From Lunularia cruciata (lineage: Eukaryota; Streptophyta; Marchantiopsida; Lunulariales; Lunulariaceae): a DNA stretch of 64,000 nt. The notes under the pieces are model-generated. The model did not search any database and was not told the DNA's origin. It was given only the letters and a program-made list of their open reading frames with translations. Below, piece after piece: positions 10,201 to 20,777 of the stretch; positions within the stretch are counted from its first letter, which is position 1; each line of letters opens with the position of its first letter. The position numbers and the translations under genes were made by a program. The stretch spans positions 49,791,001 to 49,855,000 of the forward strand of contig OX419758.1 in NCBI GenBank assembly GCA_948567375.1. Reading direction: 5' to 3'.

Positions 10201-11830
10201 CCCATACTCAAAGAAAGTGTCTGCCCTACAATCTGAACTGTCTAGCTTGTTGAAGAACATAGTCTCTCTCCTTGGCACCAATTGTACCACCACAACACCA
10301 ATGCAAAGATAATCCATCACTAAGACATCATCATGAATGTCTCGCTGAATTGTATCATTATCTCCATCCTTTTGATCTATGATCTCAATCACTCTTCTTG
10401 TATACGTTGAGAGAGATACCACCAAAGCCTCAAAAAATATACAAAGAAAGGTATATGCATGCCAACCATGCACCATCTCCTCATCTTTCTCACCATGGAA
10501 ATATGCTCTGGTCTGATCTGTTGGCACTAGGACATGGTTTTCTACTCAACCCATCTGCATCATGGTTCATCATTCCGAGTCTATGAATAATCATGAAATC
10601 ATAATCATATAAAATTAAAGCCTATTGGGCAATCTTCCTTGAAACCTTATTGGACTCCACTAACCACTTCAATGGTTGATGATCAATGATGAGAGTGAAG
10701 GGTTACCAAATAGATAACATTAGAAAATGTGCTACTGCCCATACTACTACCAAGCACTCTTCCTCATATGAACTATACTTTGCATCCACTTAATTTTTAG
10801 AAAGACTAGCATAAGCCACCACAAACTCCTTCCTCTTATCATCATGTTGGGTGAGCACTACTCCAAGCCCCAGTGTACTCCAATCAATATGAACCTAAAA
10901 TGGTTTTCCTCTAATCAGTCTCCTAAGAATAGTGGTAGATGTCAACCTTTCCTTGAGCTCTATAAAAAATTACTCTTTCTCATCTCCTGAACACCACTCT
11001 TGTGTAAGCTTGGTCAACTTTGTCAAGGCCTTGGCAATGGCACTAAATCCTCTAACATATTGGTGATAGAAGTTTGCCAACACAAGGAATGCTTACACTC
11101 TGCTCACATCCATAGGCCAAGGAATATGTGCAATAGCCTCCACCTTGGTCTATTCAACACCAAGTCCTCCAAGGTAGATGGTGTGATCAAAATACTCAAC
11201 TCAAAATACTTGTGGAAGAGTCTACACTTTCCATGACATAATTTGAGTCCATGAGATCTCAATCTCTCAAACACCTCCAACAAATGCCTCTCATGCTCTT
11301 CTACAATAGTGTTGTAGACCAAATGTCATCAATATAGCACCAGGAAAAATCCAATCTTGCTAGGATCCTATCCATTATCCTCTGGAACTTGACATGAGCA
11401 TTTTTTAACCCAAATGGTAAGAACTTCCACTAATATAATACATCCTTACCATGAGGATCAATAGCACAAAATTTTGTCTTGGACTTATCCTCCTCCCTAA
11501 TTGGCAATTGATGATATCTTGCTCAAAGATCCAAAGTATTGAATACCTTTGCATGCCTAATCACATCAAAGATCTCCTTTGATGTAGGCATGGCATACCA
11601 ATCATCCCTAGTTTGTCAGTTCATAGGATGGTAATCTCCACACATTTCCCTATTTGTGTAATTGCTATGCATATCCTTCTTGGTTGGCATCACCATAGCT
11701 GATGCATACTCTCCATGTGAGTTCTCTACCACACCAACCTCAAAAAGCTCTCTACTCTAACTCTGAATTAATGCTCTCTCCATGTCATTATATTTGTAGG
11801 GACATCAAAAACTGGTGTATCACTAGTCAG
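10201..11830 (-). pseudogene. G4 reverse transcriptase, RNase H and integrase N-terminal region
   Basis: Read on minus from about 11830: RT with MCGDYHPMN, FNTLDL, FLPFGLKNAHVKFQ and the catalytic CYIDDIW (about 11310-11335), then the thumb (ERLRSHGLKL). RNase H follows with VVAYAS, AKYSSYEEECLVVVWAV and LIIDHQPLKWLVES (about 10640-10900). The post-RNase H linker has HDADGLSRKP near 10520-10570. A 123-codon frame (10156-10527) covers the linker toward integrase and runs partly into LX-B. Stops and frame changes occur throughout. The lineage differs from the chromoviruses in this window (QPLKWL type). Confidence 0.87.
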
Positions 11831-12628
11831 CTCAATCCAAATACCAAGTCCTTTCAAAGCACCTAAATCCTTCATACTAAAGGCAAAACTACTCATGTAG
11901 CTTCTCAACTACCTCCAAACCTTGCATCTTTTCCATCCTATAAGCTTGGGTCCAAGATTTGGCTCCAAAGTATCCTTTGTAACTAATGGGAGAGTGGAAG
12001 ATGCCCTTCGCAGCATTAATGTTAGGCTCCTATCCACTAGAGGTCCCAACCTTAGTGTGGAAAACTCCCTTTGATCCCACTACAAGCTTTATATGTCCTC
12101 TAGTTGCATCCCAAGTAGACCAAAAGTGTAATCCAAGTAGACCACACTCAATTGGATGGATCCCAAGTAGACCTCTCTCACTAGTAGCCACTAGTTGTGT
12201 CCCAAGAATTCCCTACCCACTTGGTCCATTGCCCCCAACATATGCATGAATCATCTCAATAGGCATAGGGCTCTTAAGTGTTTGAGTGGTGATGCCTATC
12301 AAGTGCATCCTACATTGCTTTGTCAAGCCAAGCTCCACCAACTGCTATAACTATGAGTCCCAAACAAGTCCAAGACATCCCTCTCAAAAAGCATGAGAGC
12401 TTGGGAAACTCATAAGTGTGGGTAAAGTGGCTCTGCACTATCCAACAAGGTCCATTACTATCATAGGTGATCTATCAGCCACTACCACTATCTAAGACTA
12501 GCGCCCAACATCCAAAATGTCATCAATAATAAGGTGGTCTAATCGTTGAATCCCATCATAAGCACATTGTAGAACCTCTTTTGGTAAGAGGTTTATCCAC
12601 CAAAGACGAAGATAATGAGCCCATGATC
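11831..12628 (-). pseudogene. G4 protease-to-RT connection, weakly assigned
   Basis: It lies between RT and solo LTR S2 and reads as broken coding sequence on minus, with short RT-proximal pieces such as REH..FRVRELFEVGVVENSHGEY at the low end. No protease active site could be placed with confidence. The base composition and position argue for G4 pol. The plus-strand open frame at 11986-12249 is a shadow. Confidence 0.5.
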
Positions 12629-13307
12629 TGTGAGCCGGCCTGTCTCTCACTCAGGATGAACCTCTGATGGCTATTATGGTAGCGCACCATGGACTAAGAA
12701 GGCAAGGAACCCCAACTCCATCATACTCCTCCAAGGCTAACACTCCAAGACTCAAGACATTGCTCACTAGAGAACTCAATGAGAGAGAGATAGTTGCAAA
12801 TGAAAGGATGATGAGTACCTCCTCACTCCTTGTTTATATACTTGTGAAATAGTTACGTACCAAAGTTACTAATTACCGTAGTAACTCAAGTTACTAGACT
12901 AAAAGTCAAGTAAAGTCAAAAAGTAGAAAGGAATATCCATTCACATGGGCATATTCCCCTTATCTTGACCCAACCACTAAAGCAAGGATTCCTTCACATG
13001 GGCTATCCTTGGAGTAAAGAAGAATCCAAAACAAAAAGGCTTACGGGCCCAAGAGTTTTCAACTCTTTCCCCAAAGCCAAACACCTAGGAATAATACCAA
13101 GTCAACACACTAAAATCCAAAATAGTGGTGCTCATCTTTTCTACTTCCTCTAAAGTAAGGTCCCATCTATCTTAGCTATGACTAACTTTAGCTAACCATG
13201 ACTAATATAGAACCATCCTTTATCTCTATATAAATAATATCTCTTAAGTACTTGTAATACCAAGCTAAATATCACAATACCACACACATGCACAAATGGG
13301 TGTTACA
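12629..13307 (-). mobile_element. S2: solo LTR, 679 bp, inserted in G4
   Basis: Reverse-complement copy of S1 (221-911). On plus it begins TGTGAGCC and ends GTTACA, with GATC on both sides (12625-12628 and 13308-13311), again a 4-bp duplication. The 61-codon plus-strand frame at 12667-12852 is the same LTR segment as the minus frame in S1. There is no internal region next to it. Confidence 0.9.
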
Positions 13308-14320
13308 GATCCCACTCTGGCTGCATCTAACAACATGGTAGGTCCTATCCAAGCATGGACTTAATATGTACTCACCATCACTTGGGTATAAGAATCACAT
13401 ATCAAAGGGATGTTCTCCAAAATGTAGGCTGGAGAAATAGACTAATGAATCTAGAGATGTCATAGTATACATAACGTCTCCCAAAACACACTAGAATGAG
13501 GATCTTGGAGACCATGACCTTGCCCAGCATTTGTATGTCCTTGACATGACCATCCAAAAATATCTAGATGAATGGGACCATTTCTCTCCAAATCTTACAC
13601 CCCCAACAATGAAATGTTTGCTAGTATGGTCTTTTGGTAACCCTTGTTTTGCTTACATCAATAATAAGTCATGATACCAATAGGCCAAGTGTGCCACATG
13701 ATGTAGAGGGACTTGCCTAGAAGTATCATTTCTCCCTACATACAAGTATTTTTGTACTCAAATACCTACCTGTAATACCGCAACTAGTCTAATGCTAATC
13801 CCACCAAATAATTCTAATAGACATACTCCTTCTATTGGATACTACCAAGGAATGAGTGTGGTATCCAAAAGTGACAATGGAATAGACTTTGGAAGCTCAT
13901 CCTCACACTAGTCTCTTGGTGGTACAAAGGATCCACTCCAAGCCAATTTCACCAACTGATCTGCAAGTTACTACATACCACCTTTGAACTCCACAATGGA
14001 ACATCCAAGGTGGATAGAATGATCCCACTCATACTCCAAATCCGAGTGATCTCTTCCAGTATTAGAGTATCCTCTATATGGATGTTCTCCTCCAATAAGT
14101 CACCAAGCCAAGTAACAAAATCACTAAAAGCTGAAACTGATGCCGCCATGATCCTTGACTGTAGTAAGCCAAGACTACCACTACTAAAGCATATTGGTAG
14201 GCAACATACTTGTCCTTCACCTAACTGCCAACCTGGTCTATAGGAGGTTGTCTCTTCCCACTAGTCAATATTGAAATCCATGGGCTATAATACTACTCCA
14301 CCAACTAGCACATCATATGA
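13308..14320 (-). pseudogene. G4 internal sequence, gag-pol junction zone, unresolved
   Basis: The sequence continues G4 after S2. Minus-strand frames are short and broken (longest 66 codons at 13949-14149) and no domain could be named. Its position between zinc-knuckle gag and RT suggests spacer or protease-proximal coding. Confidence 0.4.
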
Positions 14321-16600
14321 CTAAGCTACTATTGCAATAGCTTGAGCTCTCACCACAGAGCTATCAGTGGGATGACTAGGTTGAATCTGGAAAATGAGCT
14401 CTCCACATGTGATGTATTGTGTAGAACAACCTCCTAGAGATGTTTGGATCTGAATTGGACACCTTTCTACATTGGTTTTTTTAGGTCCAGACCAACAACT
14501 ACAGCCTTCTCCATCATAAGGGATTGTGTACCAAAGTCTAATAAGATCCTTTGTGTTGTATAGACCTTGAAGGTCCCACCAAATCAAAAATCCCCCCCTT
14601 GTTATCCAATAGGGCAACTCTAAGTGTGAACTATGCTTGCTCAAAGGCAAGTCTAGTTGGTAACTCCTCCAATCTAGATGTTGTTGCCTACCATAACCCA
14701 TTGGATAATGAGCGGATCCCATGCTCCTCAACCAAGTTGGCTCCACTATCAACCACCTCTACTCTAGTAGCATGAATCATATCATCCCTACTCTCACAAA
14801 GTGTGGCAACCAACAGGAACACTAGAGCTAGGTCAACTCCTAATGTAAACATGTCATTGGTTGAGAATAAAGGAAAGCACATAATCAATTGAGTCGCACT
14901 CAATATCAAGCTAGACTCAATTGGTGTAGTAGTAGGTGGTTGACTAGTAGGTAGTACATCATGCACCCCACCACTACCCACCATAGCTACACTAAGATAT
15001 TTAAGAGCCATGGAGGTCATCTATAGTGCCTCAAAGTGTATAAAAGATTAGGGAAGTCTGACATGTCTGCCAGCCTCTCCTTTCCATGGATCCAACTCCA
15101 TTAATGCTCCTCTAGGCTCTAGATCATGTACTGCACTCCTAGTCATTGTGGCTTATGCATCTACATGTGCTACTCTGCACATGAAGTCCAAGATATCTCT
15201 ATCACCAGCATAAGAGGTGGAAGCCTTAGCATCCTAATCTGATCTCCTTTGAGCTATGGCCATGCTAGCCAATCTCTGCTCCAATTGCTTAATCCAAGTA
15301 GCCATCGCTATATTAAAAGTAAGGGTAGGTATTGTATCTCTACCAAGGGTAGATCCTCTACTACCACCTCATCTTTCATGACCTAGAGCTCCTCTACTAC
15401 CTACCATAGCAGCCCTACCACTATGTAACTCCAGGTGAAGGTCAAAGCATTGGTCACTAGTGTGACCAAATCTATGGCAATGGTCATACTCTCTCTATGT
15501 TGGTTATGATGCACCAAAGGTATTATATCCACTACCTTGAGTGCAATCTCTCTTGTGGTGATGTCTACCACAAGTCTAACAAGCAACACCACCAGCATTG
15601 GCTACTACTAACCTAAAAATGAAGATAAAGGTCTAGCTCTACTAAGCCCTCCACTTGCTCCATAGGATCTGAGCTATCCACTCTGCCCTTGGAAGCCAAC
15701 ATGGTGTGGTGCACTCTGTTGTACTCTAAAAAAAGTAATAGTTGTGGATGAGGTCTCCCTACCAAATCCAAATTTCATCACTCTTTCCTCCACCATGTTG
15801 AGCTCAATGCACTAAAGACCATTGCCAATGCAGGTGAAGTAGCTTGTAACAACAGAGCATCACGTACTCTACATTGCAACTCCTTTCCAAGATCTCATAC
15901 AAAAATTGGACTGCTTGGGCCTCAATAACTCCTTGAATAAAATTGATCAACCATCTCATGTGAGTGTATGCCTTGCATAGACTCTCTCTAGCCTTCCATT
16001 GGAACTCTTGCAAGCTCCTTAGCTTATCAATCACACTCCTTAGTAGTTGTGCCTCAAACACAAGAAGAACTCTACCATGGGTTAAACCCCAATATTATAC
16101 CACCTCCTATAGAGGTACCTCCACTCATAGTACCACCATCTCCAATGGATCCACCCCAACACTACTAGAGCTAGAACTCGTGGGTAATGCCAATCTTCCC
16201 TTGGAAACCAAGCCTAAAGTGATAAAAATGTAGTTTGGAGACCAATACTAACTCTATAGCTCAATCTCCTCCAAGTATGCTCTCCTGAACTCATGATAGT
16301 CATCCATCAATGAACTCTCCAAGTGCTGAAACAACCCCTTCCATGCCATAAAAGTTGTGAACAAAGTCGGGTTCCATATCTATTGTAGATCAGATCAACT
16401 ATTGAGCTCCTCGATGAAGTTATCCAACTCAATGGTACTAAGTGTACCAGATTAACACCTAGGGCTTTTGGAGGCTCCATAAATCTTGTCCATGTCCCAC
16501 AATAATGGTGTGGACATACCATGTGCACCCCCAATTGAATCAGCCCTTGTATCAAACTCCAACTTAGAGTCAATCTCCTCTCTCATTAGGACTTGAGATA
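14321..16600 (-). pseudogene. G4 gag with tandem zinc knuckles and protease-like DSGA
   Basis: On minus the reading begins beside the primer-binding site (LMREEIDSKLEFDTRAD near 16540-16590) and goes through capsid-like segments (for example 15804-16061: LRSLQEFQWKARESLCKAY). Two zinc knuckles follow at about 15440-15570. The first is CX2CX4HX4C (TCGRHHHKRDC, with a stop in place of the residue after the first Cys). The second is HCHRFGHTSDQC, with its first Cys changed to Tyr. A motif VVDSGAN at about 14740 (in 14688-15020) resembles the aspartic-protease DSGA site. Gag packages RNA; this copy is dead. Confidence 0.72.
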
Positions 16601-16603
16601 TAA

Positions 16604-16613
16604 GCTGATACCA
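16604..16613 (-). other. G4 primer-binding site
   Basis: The minus strand reads TGGTATCAGC, a close match to the initiator-Met primer-binding motif. On plus it is followed two bases later by TGCCAC (16616), a plausible LTR 3' end on minus (...GTGGCA). This fixes the 5' LTR/internal boundary of G4. Confidence 0.65.
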
Positions 16614-16779
16614 AGTGCCACTTTGGGTACACCCACTATGTATTGCCATGATATCTCCTCAAGAGTCCCCAATAAATGCCATCATGATAAAGTAACTCAA
16701 ACCACAATTGTATTAAACATCCCCGCACATGTGTATTAACTCCTTGAGTTCCTTTTAGTACACTTTAATTATTTGTTTG

Positions 16780-17600
16780 CAACTAGCTTGGGTCTCTACA
16801 AACTTGGTGGTGATATATTCTTAAAATTTCACAAACATCACCATAAGTTGGTTGTTCATATACACTTTTTCTTCCAGCACATCAGTCTATGTATGAAGAT
16901 CCTTCATCTTTGTATGTTGGGAGTTCTTGTTGGCCATTTGTTCCAATTGGTCTAGTAGTTGGGTTCCCATGAGCTTGATCATTGCAAGCAACTTTTTTGT
17001 TCATTTTCTAGGCTATTTTGTTTTGCTAAGGAGCTTCATTCATTCCTCTACCTCATTTTCCTATTGCCGTTTCAAACTTGTAGTCAGGTCCAAGATACAA
17101 AGTTCATTTATGATCTTGATCTTGATGGCCTTGTATCTCATTTTTGCCATCATCACTTTGAGTTTGGTTTGCAAGCTCTTTATTTTGTCATCTTGTGCCT
17201 ACTGCTTGTCCTTGTGCTTCTCTTGTTGGTGGAAAACCTCAAGATTGTGTTTGTCAACTTTGACCTTTAGCTAGGTAAGTAGAGTTTTGTAGTCATTTTG
17301 GCATTGGTGCTTGTCCTTCTAGATCTTCTCCAACTCTTTATCCTTCTCTACACTCCGGGCCATAGCTTCATTCACTTCATTGTAGAGAAGGACCTTCTCT
17401 TGGGCCATAGATTATGCCATTTTATGGAGGTATTGGACCAACGCCATTGCTTCATCAATGATTGCATCGAGTTCTTTGTAGAATGGTAGGAACTCCTCCA
17501 AGTTCTCCTTTGCAAGCATCATAATATTCACCATATAGACCATTGTCAACCATGCAATTGATTTTCCTTTGTATTTTATTCAATTTAAGAAGGATTTGAT
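16780..17600 (-). pseudogene. LX-E coiled-coil region
   Basis: The minus strand gives a broken but continuous Glu/Lys/Gln/Leu-rich reading (EEVLQKELTKFQHLLEELQ near 17490-17550, then KDKELEKI, HQQEKHKDKQ). The plus-strand hydrophobic frames here (for example 16927-17274) are the complement of this coiled coil and are not membrane proteins. It is equivalent to the coiled-coil ORFs of LX-A and LX-C. Confidence 0.6.
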
Positions 17601-18219
17601 CATGGTTGTTTCTAATGATTTGTTTCTAGTTGTTCTTTGCTATTTTCCCAAGATAGTGTTGGTTCCACTAGTTTGTCCTCTATGTTGGTAAAGCACATGT
17701 TGTTTACCTCTTCTATCCTTAGCTCCACTAGTTGTCATTCACTTGGTGGCTCTTCCACCTATATGGAGACTAGTTTCTTGGAAATGATACCATGCTTGGG
17801 CAGCACTCTGAGCTCATTGCTTTGGGCATATCGTTCCCATGCCAAATGGCCCTGCCTCCTCATTCCACATCCCCAAAGTCAATGAAGGCTAATGTTCCTT
17901 GTGGAGTTTGTTTTAGCTTTGCTATAAGATTACCTTTGTCTTCCTCTTCTAGCTCTTTCCCCTTGAACAAGAATAACTTCATGGTTGTATCAATGACTAA
18001 GCTTTGCCATTCCCACCTTCCACATGTACTACCTCATCTATGAGCAATGAGATATGATGAAAAAATTTTCACTTCCTAGTTCCTTATTATTTATCTCCGC
18101 CCTACTTGTTTATGGGATGTATTGCTTAGTTTCACTCCTTTCTTCTAGTTCCTTGTTGTTTCCAAGGGCATCTTGGCTTCCATTGTTTTGCTAGATGATA
18201 CCTCAATCATTAGCAATGC

Positions 18220-18558
18220 TTATTTGTCCTTCTTGAAAGCCTGAATATTGGGCCTAGCCCTAGTCTTTTTTTTGCCTATTAGGATCATATCGTAAGTCTC
18301 TATAATAGGTACAAATTTCTTGGTACAAGTAAACTCCCTGTCCGCCTTGTGGTACTTTGTAATTTCTTTAGGCAAATTAGAATGCCCATTAAAATACATG
18401 GAGTGATATAAATGGCCATGGTATTTCTCTTTCTCCTCCTTGGTTAGGAGGTTCATCCCTATGTAGAAATGAAAAATGATGAGGTCTACAACTATGGATG
18501 TACCCTCATCCATATCATCCAATACCTTGTTGACTTGCTCTCGGACTTCCTTACCCAA
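18220..18558 (-). pseudogene. LX-E ORF fragment, 112 codons, unknown function
   Basis: The longest open piece of LX-E: acidic/basic, no signal peptide or membrane segment, with FHFYIGMNLLTKEEKEKYHGH and a Lys-rich end. A related start (MNLLNVEEKK) is read on minus in LX-C near 55190-55210. I do not recognise the family; its conservation between elements suggests it was once translated. Confidence 0.6.
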
Positions 18559-19400
18559 CTCACATGTCGTTGTTTGTGCAAGAACTTGAAGAAGATTGCA
18601 TATTTTAGGTTCATGTAGGTTTTTCTCTTCAATCTAAATAGATTCATGATTGTTTTGGTGACGACTTGTCAAATCGGGTACTTAAGATCCTCTATTTTAT
18701 GCCCGTTTGTCAACTTTCACCTACAAACAAGTCATCAATCAAGTTCTTCAAGTCAGACAATCATGGGGTGTTTCCATGTGGACATGACCAAACTATTAGT
18801 GTCTTCTTCTAGTACTTGCTACCAATGATCTTCCATCCACATGGTTGGACATACACTCAACCTCCTACCACTCATGTTGGTGTTGTTGCAAATTTCTTCT
18901 AGCAAGGAGAGGTTCAAAAGATTCCAATCCCACATCAAGAATTCTAGCTTTCAATTCTTGAGGTACTCCACCTACAATACAAACCCTATCCCAAAACCTC
19001 TAGAGGTTTGCTCACTATCTCTACCGATGGCTTCTATTTTCCATGCTTAGCTTTTGTCATGCCATAGCTAAAATATTTGGACTTGCAAATCTACCCTATC
19101 ACCCATACCCTCTTACACAATCTTTCAAACTTGTTCTGCACTTTGTTGGCAAAAAGGTGAGTCATGTTAGTAGTAGTGATATTTTTCTGCAGTGTACAGC
19201 AAACCTTGATTGCAAAGAAAGAAAGTGAAAAGTGAAAAGTTTTCCTTCCCGGCATGGGACCTTGATTTTGAAGTCATGTAGAAACCAATCTGTCCTTCAT
19301 CCATTGTGGTGCTTGATGAGCTACCCGATCACACCATAAACATGTTGCTTGGTACCAACCCGTTGGGAGTACTTCCTTTGGTGGCACATTCATGGAAGAA

Positions 19401-20162
19401 GTATAAATTTTGTTCTATGTATATTAAACATATTTTATATAAAATAATTATAATATGAAAGTTAATTTATTTAATTAAAATTTTAAAGTATTTTAAAATA
19501 TCTATTCAATATTATTTAAATTGATAATTCATAACTCATAATTACAGAATATCAATTTTGGTTATATTTTTACTCTGCTTTTAATTTACAATTTAACTTT
19601 TATCAGTCTTCGTCATCTGCTATTATTGAATTCAACTTATAGTGAGGATACTTGAACCCCCAGGCAAGCATAGAAAAAGAAGAGAACCTAATATACAGAA
19701 GATCGATACCATCCCATCACATTCACATTTTAAAATATTTGAACCAATCTAAATGAACTTCTACCATAGTAAAAGTATTAATTTAAGTTTTAGAATACTG
19801 AAACTACTCTATAGTGGACTCCTAGTGATACATGATAACTATAATCTGACTGAAATATCTTATCTGTTTAGATACAATAATAAATTTTCTTTGAACCCAA
19901 AAATTTTTATTTACTTCTTACGCAATTTAACTCCATCATCCTATGTCAACATCTTGGGTTACTTTGAGTTGACGTTCAACATCAATGATACGGCTTAGAG
20001 CCTGTATTTCTGCCAGTTCCCACAGTTTCGCCCATAGGCAGAACTATCCGTCCCTCGTATAGATAAACAAATAAGGGCCCTTTCGAACATCTCCTAGACT
20101 TTTATATAAGATTTAACTCCATGACGCAATTGCCTCTTTCTTTGACTCCTGTCTTCTGCCAC
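19401..20162. other. AT-rich flank downstream of the STOP1-like gene
   Basis: No transposon homology to other parts of the window and no credible gene. 19410-19620 is strongly AT-rich. AATAAA on the minus strand at about 19906-19911 could be a distal poly(A) signal for the gene, but it is about 870 bp past the stop codon, so this is weak. Confidence 0.45.
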
Positions 20163-20300
20163 AGAAGTGAAGAGCTACTTACTTCACCACCTTCCCAATT
20201 TTTCTGAACAATAACTGTGCAATTGACTCTTTGAATACCAAAGAAGTGAAGAGCTACTAAAGTACCACCTTCCCGATTTTTCTGAACAATAACTGTGCAG
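20163..20300. repeat. 79-bp tandem duplication downstream of the STOP1-like gene
   Basis: Two copies share AGAAGTGAAGAGCTACT (20163 and 20242), then a CCACCTTCCC block and TTTTTCTGAACAATAACTG, with a period of 79 bp. They differ by a few bases and small gaps. The repeat lies 480-620 bp past the stop codon of the gene, probably in 3' UTR or just beyond it. Confidence 0.88.
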
Positions 20301-20777
20301 CCTTTTACCACTATTAAATGAGTGCATTGCATATGCAAGTCAGATATATTGTACAGAAAGACGCCCAGCAAACGAAAGCTTGCAAGGGATCCGGTGACAC
20401 TCAGAATAGGTCCACTGCCGAAATGACTTTCGAAGAGCCAAGAAGACAGATCTGGTTCGAGTTGCGAAGAGGAGCACAAATACAGGGTCAGGAGCAACAA
20501 CCGGTTTTACAAATTCCTTTCCTCGGACTGGCAAACTGTGAGCGAGCGAGTAGCCGGAGAGTGGATTGACAACTAAGACAAAGAATCGACGTCGCTCGAT
20601 TTCGACCTTGGATCATCCCGTTTAGGCAAGTCCAAAAGACAACTAAAAGAGAAGAGGTACTTACTGAAGTCACTCATTATCAACTTGAGTTCACATGAAT
20701 AGACATTCTCTCTACACAACCCAGAGTAGAAGACTTCAAGACTTAGTGCTAGTCTTCTGTCAGCTCGCAATGCCATC

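Larger units (their letters stand above)
8493..16615 (-). mobile_element. G4: decayed Ty3/gypsy element with nested insertions
   Basis: On minus from 16615: primer-binding site, gag with two zinc knuckles, a protease/linker zone, reverse transcriptase with YIDD, RNase H, and integrase fragments down to 8493. It is split by LX-B (8681-10200), by solo LTR S2 (12629-13307) and on the left by LX-A. Its RT sequence (CGDYHPMN, KFLPFGLKNA) is clearly different from the G1-G3 chromoviruses, so it is another gypsy lineage. Nearly every line of coding sequence carries stops, many explicable by CAG/CAA/TGG to stop transitions. No 3' LTR is visible because the left end is covered by LX-A and G1. Confidence 0.85.
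16616..19400 (-). mobile_element. LX-E: LX-like coding remnant just upstream of the G4 primer-binding site
   Basis: Minus-strand coding-like sequence carries the LX ORFs in LX order: a WDWNL segment at about 18880-19000 (WNWNL in LX-C and LX-D), a segment starting MNLLTKEEKEKYHGH at about 18420-18450, and a Glu/Lys-rich coiled-coil stretch about 17600-16780. It ends next to the G4 primer-binding site. It could be a diverged 5' LTR of G4, or an LX element into which G4 inserted. The 700-bp tail seen in LX-A is not recognisable here. Its right edge is uncertain, about 19.3-19.4 kb, where AT-rich gene-flanking sequence begins. Confidence 0.6.

Noticed and set aside
16927-17274. Hydrophobic plus-strand frames that look like membrane proteins.
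   Set aside because: They are the complement of a Glu/Lys-rich coiled-coil reading on minus that matches LX elements elsewhere.
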